Part shown: positions 26,202 to 36,073 of the stretch, piece after piece
Layout: every line of letters starts with the position of its first letter
How positions within the stretch are numbered: position 1 is the stretch's first letter
Source of the DNA: Spirosoma terrae
GTDB lineage: Bacteria > Bacteroidota > Bacteroidia > Cytophagales > Spirosomataceae
Direction: 5' to 3'
Length of the DNA stretch: 64,000 nt
Assembly (NCBI RefSeq): GCF_010435915.1
Contig: NZ_JAAFZH010000013.1
Coordinates: 124,001 to 188,000, forward strand
The notes under the pieces: model-generated
Told to the model about the DNA's origin: nothing
What the model saw: the letters and a program-made list of their open reading frames with translations, nothing else
The model's database searches: none
Made by a program: the position numbers and the translations under genes

Positions 26202-28595
26202 ATGCGAATTTCTACGTTCCGAGTCCGATTTATCTTACTGTCCCTTAGTCTCCTATTTCCTTCTGTACTTCTGGCAACACATCAGGTGGGAGGGCAATTA
26301 GAAATGCGAGCTGTTGGCGACATACCTGGCCATTACCGAATCATCGTAACCAATTATCTGGAAGATGGTACGCGTGGCGCACAGAATCAGTCCAGCATTG
26401 GTTTGATAGGCATTTTTCGCAAACGCGACAATGTGCTGATGCAATCCTTCTCCGTTCGGGAAAGCACCGCTCGCCAACCGGTCATTTTCAGCAACGAATA
26501 TTGTTCCGAACAGCGAAACCTGCATTTTATTGTACTTATCTACGAAGCCGATATTCAGCTAGCTCCGGCTGATTATACGGATCTGCAGGGCTATTATATG
26601 TCCTACCAAACCCGAAATCGAAATGCTGGCATCAATAACATCAACAATCCATCGCAGGTAGGTTTTACGTTCTATCTGGAATTCCCCGCTCTCCAGCAAA
26701 ACGGCGTATTATTTCAGAATTCGTCGCCAAAATTCGCGCCGATTAATGGTGAGTACATTTGTCTGGGCGATGCGTTTTCGTTTCCCTTTGGTGGTACTGA
26801 TCCTGACGGCGACGAATTGCGGTATTCGATGGTAACACCTCTGGATCAAAAAATAGCCAACAACCGCCAATCTGCCGTTTCAGCAGGCCCTTACCCCGAC
26901 ATTACCTGGCTCTCAGGCTATGATGCCAATAACGCTATTCCGGGTAGCCCGCCTTTGTCAGTCGATGCTCAAACGGGGAAATTATCCGTAACAGCCACCA
27001 AATTAGGCTTATATGTTTTTGCGGTTAAAGTAGAAGAGTATCGGAATGGCGTAAAAATCGGGGAAGTGCGACGCGATTTTCAACTGCTGGTCATTGATTG
27101 CCCGCCGTTAACAACACCAGACCCTACCGTTCAGATTCAGAACCGATTGCTTACCAGCCGGGACGCAACCATCTGTCGGGGAGACTCCATTAAGCTCCAG
27201 GCAACCGTCAATGCGGACTGGAATTATCAATGGCGTAAAAACGGTATCAATCTTGCTAACGCAACCAACCCTACTCTATCTGTTCGTGATGCCGGTGTGT
27301 ATACGCTTGTCGTTTCTCTAAAAACAACCTGTAGCAAAACCGGCAACTCCGCCCCTATTACCATAAACGTATCAGGCGCCGACGGCAAACTCTATACAAG
27401 CGGTCATTTATGCGCTACTACAGGCGCCGTCGACATTACGTTGACAAGCAGCGCTGGAGTTTCTTACCAATGGTATCGAAATAGCCAGCCTATGTCAGCC
27501 CAAACGTCCGATTCCATCCACGTTTCTGAGGCCGGTCGCTATTGGGTTGCTTTGACAGAACTGTCGACCGGCTGTATTACGACTACGGATACAGCCTATC
27601 TTGATCGTTCTCCCGCCGTTCAGGCTCTTATCCAATCAACAACAGGCTCGCATCGAATTTGCCCCAATGATTTTTTGGTCCTAACCGGCAACGGTGGTAT
27701 ACAGTACAGTTGGGCAAAAGATGGACAACCTATTTCAGGGCAGAATGGCTCCGAGTATCGGATTTCTATTGCTGGTGTGTACAGTTTAACGGCCAGCGAC
27801 CAATATGGATGTATCGGCATTGCACCCGCTTTTTCAGTGGAGCAGATTCCACCCGTTACCGTTACGCTCGATTCAATTGCCGATATGTGCGGCTCTAATG
27901 TTCCTATTGTTAATTTGATCGGTAGCCCACCCGGCGGAGCCTATGCGGGCGAGGGCGTAACCGGCTCATCGTTCAATGCCGAAGCAGCAGGAGTTGGCAA
28001 TCATGTCGTTACGTATACAGTTAAAGCAGCTCCTGAATGTACCGGCACCGTAGCCACCCGACTGGCAATAGTAGCCCCGATTCCGACCATACAACTGACC
28101 GACTCGCTAACAACGTATAAAGGAAATACCTTTTCTCTAAACGCGGTTTATACGGGTAACCCCAACCAGTTTCACTGGGCGTCTGCTACGTATCTGGATG
28201 CCGACAACGTAGCGAATCCCACCGTAACCAATATTGCGGATGATATTACCTATACCGTCGAAGTCGAAAACAATAGTGGATGTATAACAAAAGATACCAT
28301 TCATATTACTGTCTACGAACGTATCTGGATTCCTGATGCCTTTACTCCGAATGGCGACGGCATGAACGACGTATTGAAACTGCCAGGCATTGAAGCCTTT
28401 CCGGAAGCTGTCGTCACTATTTTTAATCGGTGGGGAGAAGTTGTCTACCTTTCCAAAGGTATTTATGCAAAGCCCTTCGACGGCATGTACAATGGTAGCG
28501 AATTACCGACAGGTGTATATCCCTATACCTTAAAACCGATCCCTGGCAAACCATCCCTGGAAGGTCGCTTATTCCTGATTCGCGATCACCATTAA
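26202..28595 (+). CDS. T9SS type B secreted, gliding-motility-type Ig-repeat protein, copy 1
   Basis: A 797-residue secreted protein. Signal peptide (FILLSLSLLFPSVLLA) followed by THQVGGQLEMRAVGD, the conserved opening of this Bacteroidota family; a cadherin-like segment with GTDPDGDELRYSMVTPL near residue 205; three Ig-like repeats (YQWRKNGINLANAT, YQWYRNSQPMSAQ, YSWAKDGQPISGQ); and a C-terminal type B sorting domain (VYERIWIPDAFTPNGDGMND, VTIFNRWGEVVY, FDGMYNGSELPTGVYPY). The last domain directs export by the type IX secretion system and surface attachment. A paralogue follows directly. Role is likely adhesion or motility, not proven. Confidence 0.88.
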   Translation: MRISTFRVRFILLSLSLLFPSVLLATHQVGGQLEMRAVGDIPGHYRIIVTNYLEDGTRGAQNQSSIGLIGIFRKRDNVLMQSFSVRESTARQPVIFSNEYCSEQRNLHFIVLIYEADIQLAPADYTDLQGYYMSYQTRNRNAGINNINNPSQVGFTFYLEFPALQQNGVLFQNSSPKFAPINGEYICLGDAFSFPFGGTDPDGDELRYSMVTPLDQKIANNRQSAVSAGPYPDITWLSGYDANNAIPGSPPLSVDAQTGKLSVTATKLGLYVFAVKVEEYRNGVKIGEVRRDFQLLVIDCPPLTTPDPTVQIQNRLLTSRDATICRGDSIKLQATVNADWNYQWRKNGINLANATNPTLSVRDAGVYTLVVSLKTTCSKTGNSAPITINVSGADGKLYTSGHLCATTGAVDITLTSSAGVSYQWYRNSQPMSAQTSDSIHVSEAGRYWVALTELSTGCITTTDTAYLDRSPAVQALIQSTTGSHRICPNDFLVLTGNGGIQYSWAKDGQPISGQNGSEYRISIAGVYSLTASDQYGCIGIAPAFSVEQIPPVTVTLDSIADMCGSNVPIVNLIGSPPGGAYAGEGVTGSSFNAEAAGVGNHVVTYTVKAAPECTGTVATRLAIVAPIPTIQLTDSLTTYKGNTFSLNAVYTGNPNQFHWASATYLDADNVANPTVTNIADDITYTVEVENNSGCITKDTIHITVYERIWIPDAFTPNGDGMNDVLKLPGIEAFPEAVVTIFNRWGEVVYLSKGIYAKPFDGMYNGSELPTGVYPYTLKPIPGKPSLEGRLFLIRDHH

Positions 28596-28907
28596 TAGTC
28601 GTCAATTCTGGCCTAAACTGAATTTCTCAAGTCTTGTTCATTGCCTTTTCTGGAATCGATACCAGACTAACCAGCCTGCGCGTCTGCTAAAAGTCATATT
28701 ATACCAACAAATAAAAACAAAACAAATTAAATATTAACAATAAAACAAAAACAGTAACTTAATTCTTATGATTTTTAGTAATTAACATTTTTCTTTATCC
28801 TGATAAAATACATAATCGAGCACAGAAACAGGCCAACACCACACCAACATAGGAGTCTACCTACCTGGTCATGAGTGACTGAGACGTTAATCCAGAATGG
28901 CTGATTT
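28596..28907. other. A+T-rich spacer between the paralogous T9SS genes
   Basis: No gene seen. The stretch 28690-28815 is strongly A+T rich (runs of AAAACAAAA, TTAAATATTAACAATAAAA), quite unlike the surrounding ~50% GC sequence. It probably carries the promoter of the second T9SS protein, but I do not see a clean TAnnTTTG box. No hairpin terminator follows the first gene, so read-through is possible. Confidence 0.35.
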
Positions 28908-31277
28908 ATGCGTTTATTTATTTTGCTATTGCTGCTCCTGGCAGGAGTTCCTGTAGGTGCGATAGCCTCACATCAGGTTGGCGGTCAATTAGAGATGCAG
29001 GCAATTGGCGACACACCGGGGCACTACCGGATTACAGTCACCAACTATCTCGAAGCAGGAACTCCCGGCGTTACCAGTCAGTCCAGGAGAGTGTTCCTGG
29101 GTATTTTTCGTAAGCGTGACAATGCATTGATGATGACATTTGTAGTCTTCGAAAGTGCTGCTCGCCAACCCGTTATTTTCAGTAATGAATACTGTGCCTC
29201 CCAACGCAATTTACGGTTCCTCGTTCTGACCTATCAAGCAGAAATTCAGCTTAACCCCTCCGAGTACACGGATACGCAGGGTTACTATCTTTCTTACCAA
29301 ACCGGAACCCGAAATACAGGCATTAGCAACGTAGTGAATCCGGACAGGGCCGGATTTACATTTTATCTGGAATTTCCGGCGCTATGGCAAAATGGACGTA
29401 ATGTCAAGAACTCTTCCCCCCAGTTTCCTGCCATCAATGGTGAATACATCTGCCTGAACGAGCCCTTTGCCTTTTCCTTCGGCGGCTCCGATCCCGATGG
29501 CGATGAACTTCGCTATTCGCTGGTAACCCCACTCAATGGGCGTTCTGCTCCAGAGGGCCCCAACATAGTGTCGGCGGCTCCCTATCCCGGGCTTCGCTGG
29601 CGGCCAGGTTATTCGGCTACAAATGCAATCCCCGGAAGTCCGCCCTTGTCTATCAATGCCAGAACAGGCCAATTAGCCGTAACAGCCAATCGGGCAGGGC
29701 TTTTTTTATTTGCTGTCCGAGTAGAAGAGTATCGTAATAACCGAAAAATTGGTGAAGTCCGGCGCGAATTTCAGCTTCTTGTCATCGACTGCCCGGCCGA
29801 AACGGTACCCCTTCCCGAACTACGAGTCAACAATCAACCGGCTACGAATCAGGCAAAAACGCTATGCCGGGGCGACTCTGCCCTTCTTCAAACACCAAAT
29901 GACTCCAACCTGCATTATCAATGGCGCCGGAATGGCATCAACCTGCCTAATGCCACCACTCCTTCGCTAGTTGTTCGGGACACAGGTGCTTACGATGTCA
30001 TCGTAACGTCGCAGAAAGAGTGTCTGAAACCAGGACAATCACAGACGATCACCATCCGACGCGACACAGCAAGCGGACAAGTTAAGGCCATCGGTACGCT
30101 GTGCGCTATCGACGGCTCTGTGTTGCTGCTCGCATCGACTCAGTCTTCGGTTCGATACGAATGGTATCGGAATGGTCGACTGCTTACGCCCACTACCGAC
30201 TCCATTCGAGTTGATCAGGAAGGTACGTATTGGGCACAATTGACCCATACCGACGGTCGCTGTTCGTTTCAGACTGACACGTTCACACTGGCTCGTCTAC
30301 CCGCTTCGCCCGCATCGATACGTTCCGTTTCGGGTCGGACAAAACTTTGCCCCAACGATTCTCTGCTCCTGGAAAGTAGCCGAGGCAGTCAATATAGCTG
30401 GCAACGTGACGGTCAGCCCATTCCAAATGCCAATAAGCCCCAATACCAGGCCAGTGTAGCCGGGCGCTACGTTGTTAAAATTGTGGGATCGGATGGCTGT
30501 GCGCAGCTTTCCAACGAATTCGTAGTTGAACAGATTCCTCCAATTACGGTGCTTTTCGATTCTATACCGCCCAGTTGCAGTTCTACCGCTTTGCCCGTTA
30601 CGTTACGTGGTAGTCCAGCTGGCGGTGCATTTGCAGGGGTTGGTGTTACTGGCAATACGTTCGATCCACTACGTGCCGGAATAGGTCTGCATTCGTTAAG
30701 CTACACCGTTAAGCCCACACCCGAATGCCCAGGCATTGTAGCAACCCAAACCGCTGTGGTTGGCCGTGCTCCTTCCATTGCCTTACCTGATAGCATCGTA
30801 ACCCACTCAGGTAGTACGTTCCCCATAGTTCCCACAGTTAGTGATGATGCACTGAGGTTCAGTTGGTCACCTTCTACTTATCTTGATAACCCGACCAATG
30901 CTACGGTTACTGTAGTTACTATTCAGGACGATATCACGTACACGCTGCGGGCTTTCTCTGAATCAGGCTGCTACGCCGACGGATCGGTACACATCAGGGT
31001 GATTGATCAAATCTGGGTACCGGATGCTTTCACTCCTAATGGCGATGGCCTGAACGACGTGCTGGAACTACCGGGTGTCCGAGCTTTTCCCGAGGCCGTC
31101 ATTACGATCTTCAATCGGTGGGGAGGGGTTGTGTTTAAATCGGAGAAAGGATACCCAAAACCGTTCGACGGAACGCTGAACGGCAACGAATTACCGACTG
31201 GCATTTACTCCTACCAATTGCAAACTACCAACAGCCAGCCACCAACAGAGGGCAGTATCATGCTACTCCGAAACTAA
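28908..31277 (+). CDS. T9SS type B secreted, gliding-motility-type Ig-repeat protein, copy 2
   Basis: A 789-residue paralogue of the preceding protein with the same domain order: signal peptide (MRLFILLLLLLAGVPVGAIA), SHQVGGQLEMQAIGD, GSDPDGDELRYSLVTPL, Ig-like repeats (YQWRRNGINLPNAT, YEWYRNGRLLTP, YSWQRDGQPIPNAN), and type B sorting domain (IDQIWVPDAFTPNGDGLND, ITIFNRWGGVVF, FDGTLNGNELPTGIYSY). The N-terminal 290 residues and C-terminal 90 are the most alike; the Ig segments have diverged most, as expected for surface-exposed parts. A terminator follows the stop codon. Confidence 0.88.
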   Translation: MRLFILLLLLLAGVPVGAIASHQVGGQLEMQAIGDTPGHYRITVTNYLEAGTPGVTSQSRRVFLGIFRKRDNALMMTFVVFESAARQPVIFSNEYCASQRNLRFLVLTYQAEIQLNPSEYTDTQGYYLSYQTGTRNTGISNVVNPDRAGFTFYLEFPALWQNGRNVKNSSPQFPAINGEYICLNEPFAFSFGGSDPDGDELRYSLVTPLNGRSAPEGPNIVSAAPYPGLRWRPGYSATNAIPGSPPLSINARTGQLAVTANRAGLFLFAVRVEEYRNNRKIGEVRREFQLLVIDCPAETVPLPELRVNNQPATNQAKTLCRGDSALLQTPNDSNLHYQWRRNGINLPNATTPSLVVRDTGAYDVIVTSQKECLKPGQSQTITIRRDTASGQVKAIGTLCAIDGSVLLLASTQSSVRYEWYRNGRLLTPTTDSIRVDQEGTYWAQLTHTDGRCSFQTDTFTLARLPASPASIRSVSGRTKLCPNDSLLLESSRGSQYSWQRDGQPIPNANKPQYQASVAGRYVVKIVGSDGCAQLSNEFVVEQIPPITVLFDSIPPSCSSTALPVTLRGSPAGGAFAGVGVTGNTFDPLRAGIGLHSLSYTVKPTPECPGIVATQTAVVGRAPSIALPDSIVTHSGSTFPIVPTVSDDALRFSWSPSTYLDNPTNATVTVVTIQDDITYTLRAFSESGCYADGSVHIRVIDQIWVPDAFTPNGDGLNDVLELPGVRAFPEAVITIFNRWGGVVFKSEKGYPKPFDGTLNGNELPTGIYSYQLQTTNSQPPTEGSIMLLRN

Positions 31278-31281
31278 AAAT

Positions 31282-31311
31282 GGGCCGCATTTTTCAATAC
31301 GGCCCGTTTTT
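31282..31311 (+). terminator. Terminator after the second T9SS protein gene
   Basis: GGGCCG (31282-31287) and CGGCCC (31300-31305) form a stem whose loop holds ATTTTTCAATA, followed by GTTTTTC. Confidence 0.6.
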
Positions 31312-31396
31312 CAACAATCATTTGTGAGTTTTCGATGCGCAAACAGAGTTATACGTAACAAGCGGCAGGCATCAGAGCATGGTCAATAAAGCCTAC

Positions 31397-32935
31397 TTAA
31401 TAACGGCTATCGTCATCCTCGTCTTCTTCATCTTCTTCGCCAAAATTGCTGCCGGGATTGAACATCGAACCCAGTAGATCCTTAAACTGCTGCCCCGTAT
31501 CCATCGCTTTTTTACCAATGAGCGAGTGCTCGGCCAGACCGTGGAGCGCAAACTCCATCATAAATAGCTTTTCGGCTTTGCTCAAGCGTGGGTGAAATTC
31601 ATCGACCAGATCATCCAACCCGTCGATCGTACGAAGACGGGCCTCATAATCACGGTTGGCCAGATCGCTCAAGATTTCCATGACGTTGCCATCACCGAAC
31701 CAGTCCGTTATTTTCTTGTACGGATTACCACGTTTGTCTTTTTTCGCTTTTTCCGGGTTGGGAAAATACTGTAAAAACTGGTTCCGGACGGCTTTTCCGA
31801 TGAGGTTCTGCGCCACAATGACAGGGCCTTCTACTTCGCCCTCATAGACGAGCTCTACTTTACCGCAGATAGCCGGAACCACTCCGTAAAGATCAGCGAT
31901 ACGTACGTAGGTTTCTTTTTCGCTGTTCAGCAATGCCCGGCGTTCGGCCGACGACAACAGGTTTTCGTAGGCCGAAATTGTCATCCGGGCCGACACCCCA
32001 CTCTTCGAATCGACGTATTCGCTTTCCCGGGCTTCGATAGCCACCTGTTCGATCAGATCAGTAATCAGATCGTTGGTTTTTACCATCCCTTTTTGCTCGG
32101 TTTTCACGATTGCTTCCTGCATCGTAATCTTCTTACCAATCTCAATAGATTTCGGGTAGTGCGTTACAATCTGCGAGTCGATCCGGTCTTTTAAGGGCGT
32201 TACGATACTGCCACGGTTGGTATAATCCTCCGGGTTGGCCGTAAACACAAACTGAATATCGAGCGGTAGCCGAAGCTTAAACCCGCGAATCTGGATATCG
32301 CCTTCCTGAAGAATGTTAAACAACGACACCTGGATACGCGCCTGCAGGTCAGGCAATTCGTTGATAACAAAAATACAGCGGTGCGAACGCGGAATCAGTC
32401 CAAAGTGAATGGTACGTTCATCCGAATAAGGCAGCTTCAACGTAGCGGCCTTGATGGGGTCAACATCACCGATCAAATCAGCAACGGATACGTCGGGAGT
32501 AGCCAGTTTTTCGGTATACCGATCATTACGATGCATCCAGGCAATTGGTGTTTGGTCCCCTTTTTCAGCAATCAGATCGATCGAATGCCGGGAAAGGGGT
32601 TGCATGGGATCATCGTTCAGTTCAGACCCTTCCACAACGGGGATATATTCGTCCAGCAGATTCACCATCAGTCGGGCGATCCGGGTCTTTGCCTGACCCC
32701 GTAGCCCCAATAGATTAATGTGGTGCATAGACAGAATAGCCCGTTCCACATCGGGAATAACGGTATCTTCATATCCCCAGATACCGGGGAAAACAACCTC
32801 TTTATTCCGAATCCGGTCAATCAGATTATCGCGTAATTCCTGTTTAATAGATCGGGGTTGGTAGCCTGCTGCTTTTAGCTCGCCAAGCGTTTTAATTTTC
32901 AATAAGTTGGAGGATTTCAGACTGCGGTAGTTCAT
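31397..32935 (-). CDS. AAA+ ATPase of the magnesium chelatase/MoxR type
   Basis: A 512-residue cytoplasmic ATPase. The Walker A loop is LLGLRGQAKTRIARLM near residue 75-90 (GLRGQAKT, with GxxGxxKT spacing), followed by the Walker B-like CIFVINELPDLQARIQVSLFN and sensor FVFTANPEDYTNRGSIVTPLKDR, an arrangement typical of ChlI/BchI-like ATPases. The C-terminus is a very acidic tail (EEDEEDEDDD). In other Bacteroidota this ATPase pairs with a vWA protein like the one at 5.1 kb. Together they may use ATP to remodel a protein or insert metal. Client unknown. Confidence 0.82.
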   Translation of the reverse strand: MNYRSLKSSNLLKIKTLGELKAAGYQPRSIKQELRDNLIDRIRNKEVVFPGIWGYEDTVIPDVERAILSMHHINLLGLRGQAKTRIARLMVNLLDEYIPVVEGSELNDDPMQPLSRHSIDLIAEKGDQTPIAWMHRNDRYTEKLATPDVSVADLIGDVDPIKAATLKLPYSDERTIHFGLIPRSHRCIFVINELPDLQARIQVSLFNILQEGDIQIRGFKLRLPLDIQFVFTANPEDYTNRGSIVTPLKDRIDSQIVTHYPKSIEIGKKITMQEAIVKTEQKGMVKTNDLITDLIEQVAIEARESEYVDSKSGVSARMTISAYENLLSSAERRALLNSEKETYVRIADLYGVVPAICGKVELVYEGEVEGPVIVAQNLIGKAVRNQFLQYFPNPEKAKKDKRGNPYKKITDWFGDGNVMEILSDLANRDYEARLRTIDGLDDLVDEFHPRLSKAEKLFMMEFALHGLAEHSLIGKKAMDTGQQFKDLLGSMFNPGSNFGEEDEEDEDDDSRY

Positions 32936-33135
32936 TCGCGTTTTATGGATGAATGAGAGTGTACAAGTACCATCTGCTTAGTTAGTTATAGGCAATCGCG
33001 CTAACCTTCCGACGTAGTTGCTGTACACTATTGCTAACAGGCTTTCGGCAGAAATGGTTTTTTGACCGTAAAATTGGCTACTTTTACTACGTTGCAACAC
33101 GTGTTTGCGCTGGGCAAGATCGCCCCATGCCAGCT

Positions 33136-34929
33136 ATGAAGCCAGTTTTTGTTGTCTTTAGTTTCCTCTTTTTATTACTCGGTATATCTGCCTGCCGCGT
33201 TAAGAACAATCCGCCAGAACTGACGGCTGTTCTTCCTAAACAAGCCTTTGTTGGTCAGGAAATCACGCTTTCAGGCTACCAGTTCGGCGATGACCCCGTT
33301 GTTACGTTTGGGCGTTCGGGGTCAGCTATCGTAGGAAAAATCGTTAGCGCTGCCGATCAAAGCATCCGGGTAACGGTACCTCTCGTCACGCCGGGTATAA
33401 CGCAGGTGCAGGTACAAACCAGCGAAGGAACGTCAGATCCACTCCCCCTCAACGTACAGCAACCGCCCCCGGTTGTGTCTGCCGTTACCCCTTCGAATGG
33501 ACTTCCCGGTACGAACGTAGTGATTACGGGTACCTATCTGAATCAGGTTCAGGAACTGCGCATTGAACAATCGGAAGCCATCGTGGTCGACAGTACAGCC
33601 GACAAACTAACACTACAGATTCCGAAAGACATGCCCCACGGGCCGATCAACATTGTGATCGGCACCAAAGGCGGAGTAACCAACGCCAGTTTTATTGTAG
33701 CGGGCACCCCACAAATCAATAGTATATCGCCCAAAGTAGCTCGGCCCGGGTCTGAGCTGGTTATTCAAGGCGTAAACCTGCTGGATGGAATCGTACGGAT
33801 CAACGGCTTAACGACTGACAGAAGCCAGACGACCATTAAAGACACTGAAATCCGAACCATTATTCCCACCAATGCTACGTCGGGCAAAGTGACCGTAACC
33901 GTTTTTGAAAAGCTGATTGCGACCAGTACTGATAGTCTGAAAATAGTTCTGCCACCTGCCGTTGCCAATTTGAGCGCTCGCGAAGGTATAGCAGGCGATA
34001 AAATTATTCTGACCGGGATGAATATGCGCGACGTAACAAATGTCCAGTTTGGCAGTACGGTAGTTCCGTTCCGGATGTTGAGCGATACCCAGCTGGAAGC
34101 TACCGTTCCGAGCTTAGCCTCATCGGGCGCGCTGACCGTTGCCGTATCCAGTGCTGGGGGAAATGCCAGTGCATCCGATCAGTTCTTTTACTACGTTGCC
34201 CCTTCTGCCATTGTTGTAAGCCCGGCCCGTCAGGTCCCTCTCCAGCCTATCACCATTACGGGGCAAAATCTATACCGAATCACCGAAGTACGTGTCAGCG
34301 GTATCACAGTTCCTGTAACAAGCCGAGTTGAGGGTTCTCAGTTGCTTGTCAGCGTACCGGCAGCAGCCGTCAATGGTCCCGTTACCGTAACCAACCGAGC
34401 GGGCACTGCCACCAGTGCTCCATTGGTAGTTATTCAGAAGCCGGTTGTCACTAGTATTCTTCCGGCAAAGGCCCGCTCCGGCGAACGTATTGTTATACAA
34501 GGCAATTTTCTGCTGAACGCCCAGTTTTATTTTACTGGATCGACAAGCCCGGCGGCCGATGGCGGCAAAAACGAAGATACGGAACGCTGGATACTTGTTC
34601 CGGCCGATGCCCAGACGGGGCCTATTCGTGTCGTAAACGTAACGAATCAGCCAACCAATACCGATCTGTTTACCGTTCTGCGACTGGCCACTATCACTGA
34701 CTTTACGCCCAAAACGGCCAAAGTTGGCGATGAGATAACGATTACCGGACAGTATTTGACTAGCACAACGGCCGTAAAATTCAATGGCGGTACGTTGACT
34801 GCTACGTTCCGGCTGTCGGGTAATTCCTTACTCGTTACCGTTCCTACGGGAGCAACTACCGGTCAGGTCTGCATCACTAACGATGCAGGCATAACCTGTA
34901 CGACGGCGAATTTTACGATAGACAAGTAG
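33136..34929 (+). CDS. IPT/TIG-domain lipoprotein
   Basis: A 597-residue lipoprotein: MKPVFVVFSFLFLLL with lipobox ISAC, followed by seven consecutive IPT/TIG (Ig-like) domains, each beginning with a phrase like AVTPSNGLPGTNVVITGTYL, SISPKVARPGSELVIQGVNL, SILPAKARSGERIVIQGNFL or DFTPKTAKVGDEITITGQYL. Such tandem TIG proteins are surface-exposed and often bind glycans or accompany SusD-like systems. The open frame extends to 33031, but the signal begins at the ATG of 33136 (or 33127). No partner gene is adjacent. Confidence 0.8.
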   Translation: MKPVFVVFSFLFLLLGISACRVKNNPPELTAVLPKQAFVGQEITLSGYQFGDDPVVTFGRSGSAIVGKIVSAADQSIRVTVPLVTPGITQVQVQTSEGTSDPLPLNVQQPPPVVSAVTPSNGLPGTNVVITGTYLNQVQELRIEQSEAIVVDSTADKLTLQIPKDMPHGPINIVIGTKGGVTNASFIVAGTPQINSISPKVARPGSELVIQGVNLLDGIVRINGLTTDRSQTTIKDTEIRTIIPTNATSGKVTVTVFEKLIATSTDSLKIVLPPAVANLSAREGIAGDKIILTGMNMRDVTNVQFGSTVVPFRMLSDTQLEATVPSLASSGALTVAVSSAGGNASASDQFFYYVAPSAIVVSPARQVPLQPITITGQNLYRITEVRVSGITVPVTSRVEGSQLLVSVPAAAVNGPVTVTNRAGTATSAPLVVIQKPVVTSILPAKARSGERIVIQGNFLLNAQFYFTGSTSPAADGGKNEDTERWILVPADAQTGPIRVVNVTNQPTNTDLFTVLRLATITDFTPKTAKVGDEITITGQYLTSTTAVKFNGGTLTATFRLSGNSLLVTVPTGATTGQVCITNDAGITCTTANFTIDK

Positions 34930-34931
34930 GC

Positions 34932-34991
34932 TATAGTTTATGGTTGGCTGACGCAAGATTTTGCTGACGCGTCAGCCAACTATAAACTATA
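34932..34991. terminator. 23-bp inverted repeat between convergent genes
   Basis: TATAGTTTATGGTTGGCTGA... (34932-34954) pairs with 34969-34991, one mismatch. It separates the TIG lipoprotein from the convergent dehydrogenase gene. The ACTATAAAC motif recurs in the hairpin at 52.3 kb, so this may be a dispersed palindrome used as a terminator. Confidence 0.6.
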
Positions 34992-35009
34992 AACCATAAA
35001 ATGAAAACC

Positions 35010-35939
35010 CTACAACTGCTCAACAAGCACTTCGTTGATGCGGACGTAGCTTTCGTGCGTCCAGCCAGCAATGTGGGGAGTCAGAATGACGCGATCCGAT
35101 TGCTTCAGGTAATCGAAAGCAGCCTGCTGCTCCGGTGTCAGTTTGGCTAGTTTTTCATTTTCGAGAACATCCAGACAGGCCCCGCGGATTTTACCGCTTT
35201 CCAGCCCTCGCACAACAGCCGACAAAGAAACGATTTCACCACGAGCGGCATTAATCAGGTAGAATGGCTTTCCGAAACGATCAATAAAATCATCGTTTAT
35301 CATCATCCGCGTTTCGTCTGTCAGCGGAATATGTAGACTCAGGACATCTGCTTCTGCTATGATCTGCTCCAGAGAGGCTTCCTGAGCAAACTCGTTTCCG
35401 TAATTCTGCAGGTATTTATCATAGGCCAACACCCGACAGCCAAATCCACTAAGCCGACGAGACGTAGCACTCCCATTGTTACCATACCCAATCAACCCGA
35501 CCGTCATACTGCCCAGTTCATATCCTCTATTACCTTCACGGTCCCAAACTCCCTGACGAACCTCCCGATCCGCTTTAAGAATGTTGGCCAGCAGGCAAAG
35601 TAGCATGCCGACCACATGCTCAGCCACCGCGTCGCGATTGCCCGTACCGGCATGAAAGACCTTAATATGTCGGCGTTCGGCGGCTTCCAGATCGATCAGG
35701 TCCAGCCCGGCTCCGGCCCGGCCAATAAATTGTAGGTTTGGTGCGTGATTCAGCAGCTCTTCGTCGACGGTGGTTTTACTACGTATAATTAGGCCAGTAA
35801 ACTGAGATAATTGCTCAATCAAACCAGTTCGAGTGATTTTTGGTTGATAGTCATAAGCAAAGCCAGCCTCATCGAGCATGGCAAAAAGCGATGGGTGCAT
35901 CTCATCGGCGATGAGAATGGATCGTTGATTCTGGGACAT
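35010..35939 (-). CDS. D-2-hydroxyacid dehydrogenase (phosphoglycerate dehydrogenase-like)
   Basis: A 309-residue cytoplasmic dehydrogenase. It has the Rossmann loop VGLIGYGNNGSATSRRL, the acidic cofactor end VLAYDKY (preference for NAD), the catalytic Arg in YLINAARGEIVS, Glu in the LENEKLAKL region and His in RVILTPHIAGWT. These are the R-E-H residues of the family that includes SerA. It is short (no ACT or regulatory domain), like many Bacteroidota homologues. Substrate could be 3-phosphoglycerate or another 2-hydroxyacid; no ser or other pathway gene is adjacent. Confidence 0.82.
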   Translation of the reverse strand: MSQNQRSILIADEMHPSLFAMLDEAGFAYDYQPKITRTGLIEQLSQFTGLIIRSKTTVDEELLNHAPNLQFIGRAGAGLDLIDLEAAERRHIKVFHAGTGNRDAVAEHVVGMLLCLLANILKADREVRQGVWDREGNRGYELGSMTVGLIGYGNNGSATSRRLSGFGCRVLAYDKYLQNYGNEFAQEASLEQIIAEADVLSLHIPLTDETRMMINDDFIDRFGKPFYLINAARGEIVSLSAVVRGLESGKIRGACLDVLENEKLAKLTPEQQAAFDYLKQSDRVILTPHIAGWTHESYVRINEVLVEQL

Positions 35940-36073
35940 CCGTGCGGTTTTCGTAACTTGCGAACATTATAGACATTAGATACTGCCAATTGGCGTTGGA
36001 ATCTCTGACTCCATCAGCCCAAATTCAGTACCTGATAGCCTTTTAAACTAGTTGGCGAAACTAATAAAAGTAG

